A stretch of DNA of 64,000 bases, taken from the NCBI RefSeq assembly GCF_003688285.1, contig NZ_RCNT01000004.1, forward strand, positions 248,001 through 312,000, given 5' to 3'. The position numbers and the translations under genes are program-made. The notes under the pieces were generated by a model. It saw only the letters and a program-made list of their open reading frames with translations. It did not search any database and was not told where the DNA came from. Of the stretch, positions 9,254 through 17,363 are shown piece by piece (position 1 is the first letter of the stretch; the number at the start of each line of letters is the position of its first letter). This stretch comes from Rhodophyticola porphyridii (GTDB taxonomy: Bacteria; Pseudomonadota; Alphaproteobacteria; Rhodobacterales; Rhodobacteraceae).

Positions 9254-10008
9254 ACTCGTACACTCCGTCTCTTCGTGACACCGGCCTGTCGTTCTGACAG
9301 AGGGTGCGTTCTGCAATTACAGCCGAGCGATGCCGAAACACTTGGGCAGCGCGCACATTCCCGCCATGAATTGAAGGAAGAGGTCCGTTATCAACGGATG
9401 GTCCGGCCGTTGGTCACGCCCAACGGCATCGGATCCACGCGCCACAAGTTGCAGATCGCAACCCTGCGGTACGCACATCTCTTCGCATCGCGATGACGCG
9501 GTATGTGCGGCCGCCCCCGTGGCCTTGAACAGACATCGCCCCCCAGTTGGGCTCCCGGTTTGGTTAACCCGAAGATGCCCGTTCCAGAAGCGAAAAATGT
9601 TCTAAAAGTGTCGAAGTCGTGGCCGGACGGCCTGTCGGCAACAACAGTATGCATGACGGAATCCAGCATTGCTCCGCCGCTCCTTTTTTTCTTCCAATTG
9701 AGTGCACTAGCTTGGACGACCCTTGAAAAATTGGTGTTTGAGCGGAAATCCGCCGGTTTCGAACGCGCTTTCAACCGTCTCTGCCGTGCGGACAGACTAT
9801 CAATTTTCTGATTTATTGTTTCAGTTTCGGAAACACCGATTTGCCGCCACGCGGAAACAATGTGTCAACCGTAATCGAAATCAGGCGAGATTGTGGCACG
9901 AATGCGCTGGCTGAAAACCTGTCTAAAAGGTCAGGTTCGGGCCGGCTTCGCCACGGTGAAACGCGGAATCCGGCGAATCGTCCGGGCCGGAACCATCTGC
10001 GATTGGGC
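9254..10008. other. 755-bp intergenic region upstream of the RTX/Hint gene
   Basis: I find no convincing protein gene here; the open frames at 9391-9774 (-) and 9503-9811 (+) lack ribosome sites and family features. The region is richer in A+T than its surroundings. It holds the lux-box-like element at 9917-9936 and a 6-bp inverted repeat TGTTTC/GAAACA with a 7-base spacer at 9817-9835. If transcription starts just downstream of the element on the minus strand, the RTX gene would have a leader of about 630 bases, or a separate small RNA could lie here. Confidence 0.6.
9917..9936 (-). promoter_or_regulatory. lux-box-like inverted repeat, copy 1
   Basis: Read on the minus strand: ACCTGACC-TTTT-AGACAGGT, a 20-bp imperfect palindrome of the form ACCTG-N10-CAGGT, the size and outline of LuxR-type operators. 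The flanking A and TT also match copy 2 (21836-21855). A -10-like CACAAT lies at 9890-9895 on the minus strand, which would put the start about 42 bases from the element's centre, the usual place for a LuxR-activated promoter. The next gene in this direction is the RTX/Hint protein. Confidence 0.5.
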
Positions 10009-10093
10009 TGGTACCCGAGGTCGGACTCGAACCGACAAGCCTTGCGGCGGGGGATTTTGAATCCCCTGCGTCTACCAATTCCGCCACTCGGGC
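10009..10093 (-). tRNA. tRNA-Leu (anticodon CAA)
   Basis: An 85-base class II tRNA on the minus strand. The 5' acceptor arm GCCCGAG (10093 down to 10087) pairs with CTCGGGT, followed by A and an encoded CCA. The D arm reads TGGCGGAATTGGTAGACGC. The anticodon stem GGGGA/TCCCC encloses the loop TTCAAAA (anticodon CAA, reads UUG). A variable arm and the T-loop GGTTCGAGTCC follow. Confidence 0.97.
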
Positions 10094-10188
10094 CCAGAAA
10101 TGTCCGTCTAGCGCCGCGCCGAAGCAAGGTCAACGGGGGAACATGGCCCCCCGATCACCCGCCGGCGCAGGCGCATTCCGGCCCCTGC

Positions 10189-11556
10189 CTAGAACATCAC
10201 GCCCACCAGCCACAGGGTGATCCCCGGAAACGCCACCAGCACCACAACCCGGATCAGGTCGGACGCGACGAAGGGAGCGACGCCCGCATAGGTCCGCACG
10301 ATCGGGATGTCGCGCGCCATCGAATTGATGATGAAGAGGTTCATTCCCACCGGCGGCGTGATCAGCCCCACCTCCACCACGATCAGCGCCAGGATCCCGA
10401 ACCAGATCGCGGCCTCCTCGGGTGTCAGGGCATAGCCCAGAATGTTGAACTCCAGCGCCTGAATGATCGGAAAGAAGATCGGAATGGTCAGCAGGATCAT
10501 CGACAGCGAGTCCATCACGCAGCCGAAGATCAGATAGGCGACAAGCATGATCGACAGCACCAGAAGCGGGGCAAATCCCTGCGTCGTGATCCACTCCACC
10601 AGTTGCGCGGGCGCCTGGGTGAACGCCAGGAAGGAGTTGAACAGCTGCGCGCCCAGCACGATGAAGAAGATCATCGCCGTGGCCTGCGCGGTGGCCAGAA
10701 CCGAGTCCAGAAATCCCTTCCATGTCAGCCCGCCGGTCGCCAGCCCGTAAAGCCCGGTGGCCACGGCCCCGACGGCAGCGCCTTCGGTCGGCGTGAACAG
10801 CGCCTGAACACCGTCCTGCGCCCAGTTCCAGTCCGCCGCGATACCGCCCATCACCAGCCCGAAGATCACCACGACGGGCCAGATGCCCGCCAGCGTCCTG
10901 AACCGCTGCGCCATCGGCACCCGGTCGGCGGTCGTGGCCGCGCCCGGGCGGATCCGGACATAGATCGCGACGGTCAGCATGTAGCCGATTGCCGCCAGAA
11001 TGCCCGGGATCAGTGCCGCCACGAACATCTTCACGATGTTCTGCTGCGCGAGGATCGCGTAGATCACCAGGATGATCGATGGCGGGATCAGGATGCCAAG
11101 CGTGCCGCCCGCCGCCAGAACCCCGGTCGACAGACTGTCGGAATAGCCGCGCTTGCGCATCTCCGGCAGCGCCACCTGCCCCATGGTCGACGCGGTGGCC
11201 AGCGACGAGCCGCAGACCGCGCCGAAGCCCGCGCAGGCGCCCACCGCGGCCATGGCCACGCCGCCCTTCCGATGACCCAGCCAGTCGGACGCCGCCTGAA
11301 ACAGCGCCCCCGACATGCCCGATTTCGTCGCGAACTGCCCCATCAGCAGAAACAACGGCACAATCGACAGGTTGTAGTTGGAAAACGTGTCATAGGTCAG
11401 CGATTTCAACTGGCTGAGCGGCGCCGAGGGCCGGCCCAGCACAACCCAGGTGCCCACGAAACCGGTCACCGCCATCGCCACGCCAATCGGCACGCGCAGG
11501 AAAATCGCCAGCAACATCAATGCGAACGCGATCATCGCGAGTTCCAAGCCGGTCAT
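10189..11556 (-). CDS. dctM: TRAP transporter large permease (DctM)
   Basis: 455 residues, the normal length for the DctM family, which forms the ion-coupled channel of tripartite ATP-independent periplasmic transporters in the inner membrane. The protein is hydrophobic throughout (about 12 spans) and carries typical DctM segments such as LLMGQFATKSG, GTLGILIPPSI, PTEGAAVGA and LITPPVGMNLFIINS. It is the last gene of the dctP/monooxygenase/dctQ/dctM operon and overlaps the end of dctQ by 4 bases, so the two are probably translationally coupled. tRNA-Leu lies downstream in the same direction. Confidence 0.93.
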   Translation of the reverse strand: MTGLELAMIAFALMLLAIFLRVPIGVAMAVTGFVGTWVVLGRPSAPLSQLKSLTYDTFSNYNLSIVPLFLLMGQFATKSGMSGALFQAASDWLGHRKGGVAMAAVGACAGFGAVCGSSLATASTMGQVALPEMRKRGYSDSLSTGVLAAGGTLGILIPPSIILVIYAILAQQNIVKMFVAALIPGILAAIGYMLTVAIYVRIRPGAATTADRVPMAQRFRTLAGIWPVVVIFGLVMGGIAADWNWAQDGVQALFTPTEGAAVGAVATGLYGLATGGLTWKGFLDSVLATAQATAMIFFIVLGAQLFNSFLAFTQAPAQLVEWITTQGFAPLLVLSIMLVAYLIFGCVMDSLSMILLTIPIFFPIIQALEFNILGYALTPEEAAIWFGILALIVVEVGLITPPVGMNLFIINSMARDIPIVRTYAGVAPFVASDLIRVVVLVAFPGITLWLVGVMF

Positions 11557-12137
11557 GCTGCGGCCTCGTATCCGACGGAGACCCAGTTGATGGATCGCCA
11601 GACCGTGTAGAGCGCGACAACGAAGAACAGCGCCGCTCCCAGCACCGAAAGCCCGTAGGGGATCCAGGTCGGGATCTCCAGCTCATAGGTCGTCTCGGGG
11701 AAGAACGGCCGCGGACCGAAGCCGAACCACGCCCGCAGCCCGTCCGAGCCATAGGGAAACTTCTCTCCGAACCCCAGCCAGATCCGCCACAGGATCACAT
11801 AAGCCACGATCGCCAGCAGGATGTCCCCGACAAGCCCGGAAAACGCCTTCACGCGGGGGTGCATGTTCTGCACCACGATATCCACCGCGACATGGCCGCG
11901 CTTGAGCTGACACCACGGCAGGAACGCAAAGACCGCAATTGCGCATCCCGCCTCCACCAGTTCGTAGTCGCCCTTGATCGGCGAAAGCCCGAACCCGTCG
12001 AGCGCCCGCCCGATGATCGAGACGCAGACCATCCCCGCCACTGCTGCCAAAAGGAAGCCGCCGAAATAGGCCAGCCCCCGGGCCATCCGCTCCATCACGC
12101 GGCCTGTCGCCGCCTCCCATCTGGGTGCCAGTGCCAT
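11553..12137 (-). CDS. dctQ: TRAP transporter small permease (DctQ)
   Basis: 194 residues with four predicted membrane spans: the LAYFGGFLLAAVAGMVCVSIIGRAL segment, the AGCAIAVFAFLPWCQL segment followed by the conserved RGHVAVDI motif, the LVGDILLAIVAYVILW segment, and the C-terminal GLSVLGAALFFVVAL. DctQ joins the large permease in the membrane and helps dock the binding protein. It lies 33 bp after the monooxygenase gene and overlaps dctM by 4 bases. The substrate is set by DctP and is not evident from this subunit. Confidence 0.9.
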   Translation of the reverse strand: MALAPRWEAATGRVMERMARGLAYFGGFLLAAVAGMVCVSIIGRALDGFGLSPIKGDYELVEAGCAIAVFAFLPWCQLKRGHVAVDIVVQNMHPRVKAFSGLVGDILLAIVAYVILWRIWLGFGEKFPYGSDGLRAWFGFGPRPFFPETTYELEIPTWIPYGLSVLGAALFFVVALYTVWRSINWVSVGYEAAA

Positions 12138-12170
12138 TGTTGTCCCTATCTCTTTCGTGGCGCGCGGCCG

Positions 12171-13424
12171 TTACATCTCTATCAGCGACGGGCGCGCATT
12201 CAGCGTCTCCACGTCGAAGCCTGCCAGCGCCTTGTAGCCTTGCGCCACCCGGGCCAGCTCCTCGGCGCTCATCACATCACCGATCGTCTCGAACCCGTCC
12301 GGCGCACGCGCGGCCACCACATCCAGCACCTTGTCCGGCCCGTCCCCGCGATTGGCCAGAACGATCTTGTTCACATCCTCGCGCCGGGCCGCGTCATAGG
12401 CGGCCAGCGCCTCCGGCGCGCGGCCATGGCGCATGACTTCGCGGGTCAGCACGCGGGCATCCAGTATCGCCTGGCTCGCCCCGTTAGAACCGATGGGATA
12501 CATCGCATGGGCCGCATCGCCAAGCAGCGTCACCCGCCCGAAGGACCATTGCGGCAGCGGGTCACGGTCCACCATCGGATATTCCCAGATCCCTTCGGCA
12601 TTGGCGATGACCCAGGGGATGTCCAGCCAGTCGAACGACCAGTCGGCGAAGTGCGGGGCAAAGTCGCCAAGCCGCCCCTCACGGGTCCAGTCCTGCCGGT
12701 TCCAGTCGGTCCCCGGCGGCAGTGCCAGATCGGCAACCCAGTTGATCCGCACCGTGCCGTCGCCATTGTCCTCGATCGGATAGCAGACGAATTTCCGATC
12801 CGCCGTGCCCGCCATCGCCATCGACCGCCCGCTCAGGAACGCAGGGCCATCGGTGATGCCGCGCCACATCATTGTGCCACGCCAGACCGCGCCGCCCTCG
12901 TCGGGATACAACTTCGCCCGGGCGGTGGAATTGATGCCGTCGCAGGCTATCAGCAGCTCCCCGTCCAGATCGTCCCGCCGTGCCCCGGTGGCCCGGTCGA
13001 TCAGCCGGGCGCGGATGCCATGGGGGTGCTCCTCCCAATCCGCAAGCGCTGTGCCGGTCTGCACGATGTCCATGCCCGCGCGGGCCTGCAGACTGCGCAG
13101 CAGCAAAAATTGAAGCTCCCCGCGATGGATCGAGTATTGCGGCCAGTTATATCCGGCCTCCGTGCCCCGCGGCTCGGACCAGATCGGATTGCCCTGGGCA
13201 GAGAAATAGGCCACCTCGCCTGTGCGCAGGCCGATCCGCTCGAGATCCGCCTCCAGCCCCAGTTCATAAAGCTCACGCACCGCATGGGGTTGCAGATTGA
13301 TGCCGACGCCCATCGGCTTGAGGGCACTCACCGCCTCCACGACGCGAAACGGAATGCCCTGCTGATGCAGCGACAGGGCCAGTGTCAGCCCGCCAATCCC
13401 CGCGCCTGCGATGATCACCGTCAT
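12171..13424 (-). CDS. PhzS-like FAD-dependent aromatic monooxygenase
   Basis: 417 residues of the class A flavoprotein monooxygenase family. The FAD fold has G7-x-G9-x-x-G12, the DG motif is D162-G163 (CDGINSTAR), and the GD motif is G302-D303 (LGDAAHAMYP). Segments such as GVGINLQP, WSEPRG, PQYSIHRGELQ, EYPMVDRDPLP and GSNGASQAILDAR resemble PhzS, the phenazine-pathway hydroxylase, and its many relatives of unknown substrate, more than the salicylate hydroxylases. The expected reaction is NADH-dependent ring hydroxylation (possibly decarboxylative) of an aromatic acid. It lies inside a TRAP operon between dctP and dctQ, so it probably acts on what the transporter imports. No phenazine synthesis genes are in the window, so a phenazine substrate is not implied. 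Confidence 0.82.
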   Translation of the reverse strand: MTVIIAGAGIGGLTLALSLHQQGIPFRVVEAVSALKPMGVGINLQPHAVRELYELGLEADLERIGLRTGEVAYFSAQGNPIWSEPRGTEAGYNWPQYSIHRGELQFLLLRSLQARAGMDIVQTGTALADWEEHPHGIRARLIDRATGARRDDLDGELLIACDGINSTARAKLYPDEGGAVWRGTMMWRGITDGPAFLSGRSMAMAGTADRKFVCYPIEDNGDGTVRINWVADLALPPGTDWNRQDWTREGRLGDFAPHFADWSFDWLDIPWVIANAEGIWEYPMVDRDPLPQWSFGRVTLLGDAAHAMYPIGSNGASQAILDARVLTREVMRHGRAPEALAAYDAARREDVNKIVLANRGDGPDKVLDVVAARAPDGFETIGDVMSAEELARVAQGYKALAGFDVETLNARPSLIEM

Positions 13425-13470
13425 GGCCCCGCGTTGCCCCCGCTATCTGTCATGTCAGGAAAACAAAGAG

Positions 13471-13503
13471 GCCTCGGGCGGCGCGCGATGCGCCGCCCGA
13501 GGC
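13471..13503 (-). terminator. Strong hairpin between dctP and the monooxygenase gene
   Basis: Perfect 14-bp arms (13471-13484 and 13490-13503, GCCTCGGGCGGCGC and its complement) with a 5-base loop. On the minus strand it is followed by the T-rich stretch CTCTTTGTTTTCC. It sits between dctP and the downstream operon genes, where it would stop part of the transcripts and protect the dctP 3' end, giving more binding protein than permease. Confidence 0.75.
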
Positions 13504-13510
13504 CGGTGGA

Positions 13511-14569
13511 TCAGTTGGCCGTATCGTGGCGGGCCACGGCCGCGCGGGCGAACTCGACCATCGCCGCCCCGTCGAGGCCAAGACCGTTCATCTCCTCGAC
13601 CCAGGCCGCCGTCACCTCGTCGCCCACGGCGCGCAGTTCGGCCACCACGTCATCGCTCAGCGTCACGATGGTGTTTCCGCGCGCGGTGATGGCCTCTTCG
13701 GCGATCGTGTCGCCCCGGTCCATCGCCGCCCCGGCCGCAGCCGAGGTGTCGATCCCGGAATTGGCGTCAATGATCGCGCGCAGGTCATCCGGCAGGCTGG
13801 CATATGTGTCGTTGTTCATGCCCCAGATGAAGAAGGTGTTGTAAAGCGCCCGGTCGCCGCCGATCTGGGTGTGGCTGTCGGCAAGTTCCTCCACCCGCAG
13901 GGCAGGCACGACCTCCCACGGGATCACGCCGCCATCGACCACCCCGCGCGACAGGGCCTCGGGAAAGGCCGGAACCGGCATGCCCACGGGCGTGGCACCC
14001 AGACGCTCCAGAAGCGCGTTGGCCTGGCGGGAGGGGCCGCGCAGTTGCAGCCCGTCGAAATCTGCAATCGCCTCGATCGGGGCGCCGGTCTTGTGGATCA
14101 CGCCCGGCCCGTGCACATGCACCGCCATCACGTGGATATCCGCAAACCTGGTGTCCATCATGAACTCTTCGGTGAACTCCCACGCGGCGCGGCTGCTGTC
14201 CTCGGCATTCATCGAGGTCATGAAGGGCAGTTCCATTACCTCCGCCTCGGGGAAACGCCCGGGCGTATAGGCCGGCAAGGCCCAGCCGCAGTCGATCACC
14301 CCGTCGCGGATCTGGTCGTACAGCGCCGGCGGGGCACCGCCCAGTTGCATCGCGGGATATAGCTCCACATCGATCCGACCGCCCGATTGCTCCTCGATCG
14401 CCGCGGCCCACGGCTCCATGAAAAAGCGCGGCACCGATCCCATCGGCGGCAGAAAATGCTGGCAGCGCAGCGTGACTTCCGCCTGCGCCTGCGCGATGCC
14501 CGCCTGGCCCATCGCCCCCATGCCAAGGGCCACAAGCCCGATGGCCGCTGTTTTCAGCGTCATGTTCAT
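13511..14569 (-). CDS. dctP: TRAP transporter substrate-binding protein (DctP)
   Basis: 352 residues from the ATG at 14569, which has GGGAGG six bases upstream; the frame runs on to 14710 without coding character. An N-terminal signal peptide (hydrophobic IGLVALGMGAMGQAG, cleavage near AQAQA) sends the product to the periplasm. The mature part has DctP-family features: the LRCQHFLPPMG opening, the MELPFM segment, and the LQLRGPSRQANALLERLGATPVGMP stretch that contains the substrate-carboxylate-binding arginine. The family binds organic acids; the co-transcribed monooxygenase suggests an aromatic acid. First gene of the operon, with a strong hairpin directly after it. Confidence 0.92.
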   Translation of the reverse strand: MNMTLKTAAIGLVALGMGAMGQAGIAQAQAEVTLRCQHFLPPMGSVPRFFMEPWAAAIEEQSGGRIDVELYPAMQLGGAPPALYDQIRDGVIDCGWALPAYTPGRFPEAEVMELPFMTSMNAEDSSRAAWEFTEEFMMDTRFADIHVMAVHVHGPGVIHKTGAPIEAIADFDGLQLRGPSRQANALLERLGATPVGMPVPAFPEALSRGVVDGGVIPWEVVPALRVEELADSHTQIGGDRALYNTFFIWGMNNDTYASLPDDLRAIIDANSGIDTSAAAGAAMDRGDTIAEEAITARGNTIVTLSDDVVAELRAVGDEVTAAWVEEMNGLGLDGAAMVEFARAAVARHDTAN

Positions 14570-14819
14570 TCTGATCCTCCCTAAATCCGGCATCATGCCA
14601 AATTCCCTTGTCTCGTCGCGAAGACTAAGCCCCAGCTTCCCCGCAGCGTCAAAGCTTTTCGCGGGCGATCGTTCCAAACGCAACGACCGGGACCGTTCGC
14701 CTCCCCGCAAGTATTCTTAACCAGTCGGTCGGGTTTGTCATCAGCTTTTTTGCACCCGACGTGTTGACCTGTGCGGGCCGATGCGGCATCGCGCCTGAAC
14801 GGTTCAGGAAAGGACGGCA

Positions 14820-15398
14820 ATGATCGGAAAGCTCTATTTCTGGACGATGCGAATGGCGGGGCACCCGCATGCGCTGCTGGTGTTGGCGGCCATTTCCTTC
14901 GCCGAAAGCTCCGTTTTCCCGATCCCGCCGGATATCCTGATGATCCCGATGATCCTGGCCGCGCCCCACCGCGCGTTCCTGATCGCGGGCGTCTGCCTGG
15001 TCGCGTCGGTGCTGGGCGGATTGGCGGGCTACGGCATCGGCTATTTCTTCTACGAGCAGTTGGGCCAGCCGATCCTCGCATCCCTCGGCAAGGCCGATGC
15101 GATGGCCGAATTCAACACCCGCTTCAACGACCTGGGCTTCTGGCCGGTGCTGATCGCCGGGCTGACCCCGTTTCCCTACAAGGTCATCACCATCATGTCG
15201 GGCTGGACCGGGCTGCCGCTCGGCACCTTCATCGTCACCTCGATCATCGCGCGCGGCATGCGCTTCTTCATCGTCGCCGCATTGCTCCGCCACTATGGCG
15301 CACCTATTCGTGATTTCATCGAGCGGCGCCTCGGCTTGATGTTCACCCTCTTCGTGATACTGCTCCTTGGAGGGTTTTACGTGGTGAGGTTCCTGTGA
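14820..15398 (+). CDS. YqaA/DedA-type (SNARE-associated) membrane protein
   Basis: 192 residues, a polytopic inner-membrane protein of the VTT/SNARE-associated family, YqaA-like by length. Diagnostic segments are the ESSVFPIPPDILMIPM opening, the GYGIGYFFYEQLG segment, and the F-N-x-x-G-F-W-P-V-L-I-A-G-L-T-P-F-P-Y-K motif (phenylalanine/proline-rich, typical of YqaA). These families are linked to membrane homeostasis and lipid scrambling; no precise role is known here. The stop codon overlaps the GTG start of the dsbB-like gene, so the pair is an operon. Confidence 0.85.
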   Translation: MIGKLYFWTMRMAGHPHALLVLAAISFAESSVFPIPPDILMIPMILAAPHRAFLIAGVCLVASVLGGLAGYGIGYFFYEQLGQPILASLGKADAMAEFNTRFNDLGFWPVLIAGLTPFPYKVITIMSGWTGLPLGTFIVTSIIARGMRFFIVAALLRHYGAPIRDFIERRLGLMFTLFVILLLGGFYVVRFL

Positions 15399-15874
15399 CG
15401 CGGCGAAGTCTGATCCTTCTGTCCGGGCTCGGCTCGGCGGCGCTGCTGCTGGCGGCTTTCGGCTTTCAGCATATCGGCGGTCTGGCCCCCTGCGCGATGT
15501 GCCTCTGGCAACGCTGGCCCCATGCCGCGGCCATCGCCATTGCCGCTGTTGGGGCGGCCGTTCCCGCGGCAGCCATCGCCGTTCTGGGTGGGCTCAGCAT
15601 GGTGGTCAATGCCGGGATCGCGCTCTTCCACACCGGCGTCGAACGCGACTGGTGGGAAGGGCCGCAAAGCTGCACCGGTGCGGCGGGACAGGATCTGGGC
15701 GCGATGTCGGCAAGTGACCTTCTGGCCACCGATACCGGGCCCAGAATCGTTTTGTGCGACGAGGTCGCATGGGAAATGCTCGGCCTCTCCATGGCCAGCT
15801 GGAACGGGCTGGCCAGCGTGGCGCTGGCGATGATCTGGTTTGCCGCCGCCATGCGCCGCCGTACGGCCGGATAG
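15395..15874 (+). CDS. DsbB-family disulfide bond formation protein
   Basis: 159 residues with four membrane spans. The four cysteines used in DsbB chemistry are all present: C33/C36 in the first periplasmic loop (PCAMCLWQRWPH) and C93/C121 in the second (QSCTGAAG and VLCDEVAW). DsbB reoxidises periplasmic DsbA and passes the electrons to quinone. Translation starts at a GTG that overlaps the previous stop codon (GTGA). No dsbA is in the window. Next to it lies the convergent AsnC-type regulator, 4 bp away. Confidence 0.9.
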   Translation: MTRRSLILLSGLGSAALLLAAFGFQHIGGLAPCAMCLWQRWPHAAAIAIAAVGAAVPAAAIAVLGGLSMVVNAGIALFHTGVERDWWEGPQSCTGAAGQDLGAMSASDLLATDTGPRIVLCDEVAWEMLGLSMASWNGLASVALAMIWFAAAMRRRTAG

Positions 15875-15878
15875 GCCT

Positions 15879-16313
15879 CTATCTGCGCCGAGCGCCGGTC
15901 TGCGTCGTCAACAACAGGCTGGTTTCGCTGGTCTCCACACCCTCCATGCGGCGGATGTCGAACAAGACCCGGTCCAGCTCTTCCAGCGTTTCGGTGCCAA
16001 GCTCCACGATCAGATCCCATTTGCCATTGGTCGAATGCACCGCCTGCACCGCGATCAACCCCACAAGACGCCGCCTGACCCGCTCGGCTCCCGGCCCCGA
16101 AATCGCCAGCATCATCAGCCCCCTGACCGCCGCCTGTGCCAGATCGGCCTTGGTCAGCACCGTGAAACCGGCGATATCGCCCCGCGCCTGCATCTTGTCG
16201 ATCCGCGTCCTCACCGTTGCGCGCGACACGCCAAGCAGCGCCGCCAGATCCGACAGGGAGGCGCGGCCATCCCGCGTCAACGCCGCCAGCAGATCCTGAT
16301 CCATTTTGTCCAT
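15879..16313 (-). CDS. Lrp/AsnC family transcriptional regulator
   Basis: 144 residues: an N-terminal winged helix (about 1-60, DLAALLGVSRATVRTRIDKM) and a C-terminal RAM domain for amino-acid binding and oligomerisation. It is divergent from the arginase/ornithine cyclodeaminase operon, with 117 bp between the start codons. This is the classical arrangement for an Lrp-type regulator that controls arginine or ornithine breakdown. The amino acid sensed is an inference from this context. Confidence 0.9.
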   Translation of the reverse strand: MDKMDQDLLAALTRDGRASLSDLAALLGVSRATVRTRIDKMQARGDIAGFTVLTKADLAQAAVRGLMMLAISGPGAERVRRRLVGLIAVQAVHSTNGKWDLIVELGTETLEELDRVLFDIRRMEGVETSETSLLLTTQTGARRR

Positions 16314-16430
16314 TCGGCACCTATAGCTGACATTCCGGCAGTTCTGCCTTCAACTTGCGCAATCTGATGCCTGTTGTCCAATCCGATCCGGCAGATACTC
16401 AGAGGCAAACGCGCAACCAACGGATCCCAC

Positions 16431-17363
16431 ATGCCCCTGCCCCCCTGCCTTTTGCTTGGTGCCCCCGTCGACAGCGGCAAACGCCGCGCCGGCTGTCTTA
16501 TGGGCCCCGATGCCTATCGAACCGCCGGACTGGCCGCCGCGCTCGGCTCGCTCGGGCGCGAAACCCGCGACCTGGGCAATCTGGCCCCCGCCCCGCGCCG
16601 CGCGGTGTCCGCGGTCAACCCCGCCCTTCACAATCTTGCCGAAACGGTCGCCTGGACCGAGGCGCTGACCGACGCCGCGCGGGACGCCATGGCCGAGGGG
16701 TTCCCGATCTTTCTGGGCGGCGATCACAGCCTGTCGCTTGGCTCCGTCGCGGGCGTCGCGGCCCATGCGGCGGCCCGAAACCGCCCCCAGTTCCTGCTCT
16801 GGCTCGATGCGCATGCGGATTTCCACACGCCCGAGACGACCACCTCGGGCAATCTGCACGGCACACCGGTTGCCTATGTGACGGGGCAGCGCGGCTTCGA
16901 CGCCTTTCCGCCGCCGCCTGCCCTTGTCGCGCAGGAGAATGTCTGCATCCTCGGGCTCCGCTCCGTCGACCCGCAGGAAAACGCGGCCCTCGCGCAGTCC
17001 GATATCGCCGCCCATGACATGCGCGCGATCGACGAACACGGCATCGCTCCGCCGCTTCGCGCCTTTCTGTCCAGGGTTGCTGCGGCAAACGGCTTCCTGC
17101 ATGTCTCTCTCGACGTGGATTTCCTAGACCCGTCCATCGCGCCCGCGGTCGGCACCACGGTTCCCGGCGGCGCGACCTTCCGGGAGGCGCATCTGGTCAT
17201 GGAAATTCTTCACGATTCCGGGCTTGTCACCTCTCTCGACCTTGTCGAACTGAACCCGTTTCTCGACGAGCGCGGGCGCACCGCCTCGCTGATGGTCGAT
17301 CTCACCGCCTCTCTCATGGGCCGTCGCGTCTTCGACCGCCCCACACGGAGCTTCGCCGCATGA
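16431..17363 (+). CDS. rocF: Arginase
   Basis: 310 residues from the ATG at 16431, which gives the family N-terminus (CLLLGAPVDSGKRRAGCLMGPDAYR); the frame is open to a TTG at 16374. The metal-binding residues of the ureohydrolase family are all there: H99 in GGDHS, D126/H128/D130 in DAHADFHT, and D228/D230 in SLDVDFLDP. The reaction is arginine to ornithine plus urea in the cytosol. The last 4 bases overlap the start of the ornithine cyclodeaminase gene, so the two enzymes form an arginine-to-proline route. The AsnC-type regulator upstream is the likely controller. Confidence 0.93.
   Translation: MPLPPCLLLGAPVDSGKRRAGCLMGPDAYRTAGLAAALGSLGRETRDLGNLAPAPRRAVSAVNPALHNLAETVAWTEALTDAARDAMAEGFPIFLGGDHSLSLGSVAGVAAHAAARNRPQFLLWLDAHADFHTPETTTSGNLHGTPVAYVTGQRGFDAFPPPPALVAQENVCILGLRSVDPQENAALAQSDIAAHDMRAIDEHGIAPPLRAFLSRVAAANGFLHVSLDVDFLDPSIAPAVGTTVPGGATFREAHLVMEILHDSGLVTSLDLVELNPFLDERGRTASLMVDLTASLMGRRVFDRPTRSFAA

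Noticed and set aside
9391-9774. 127-codon frame on the minus strand upstream of the RTX gene
   Set aside because: No ribosome site, no recognisable domain and biased composition; it could be remains of a gene but there is no evidence.
11520-13844. 774-codon open frame opposite the TRAP operon
   Set aside because: It spans several minus-strand genes and their junctions, so it cannot be real together with them; no motifs.
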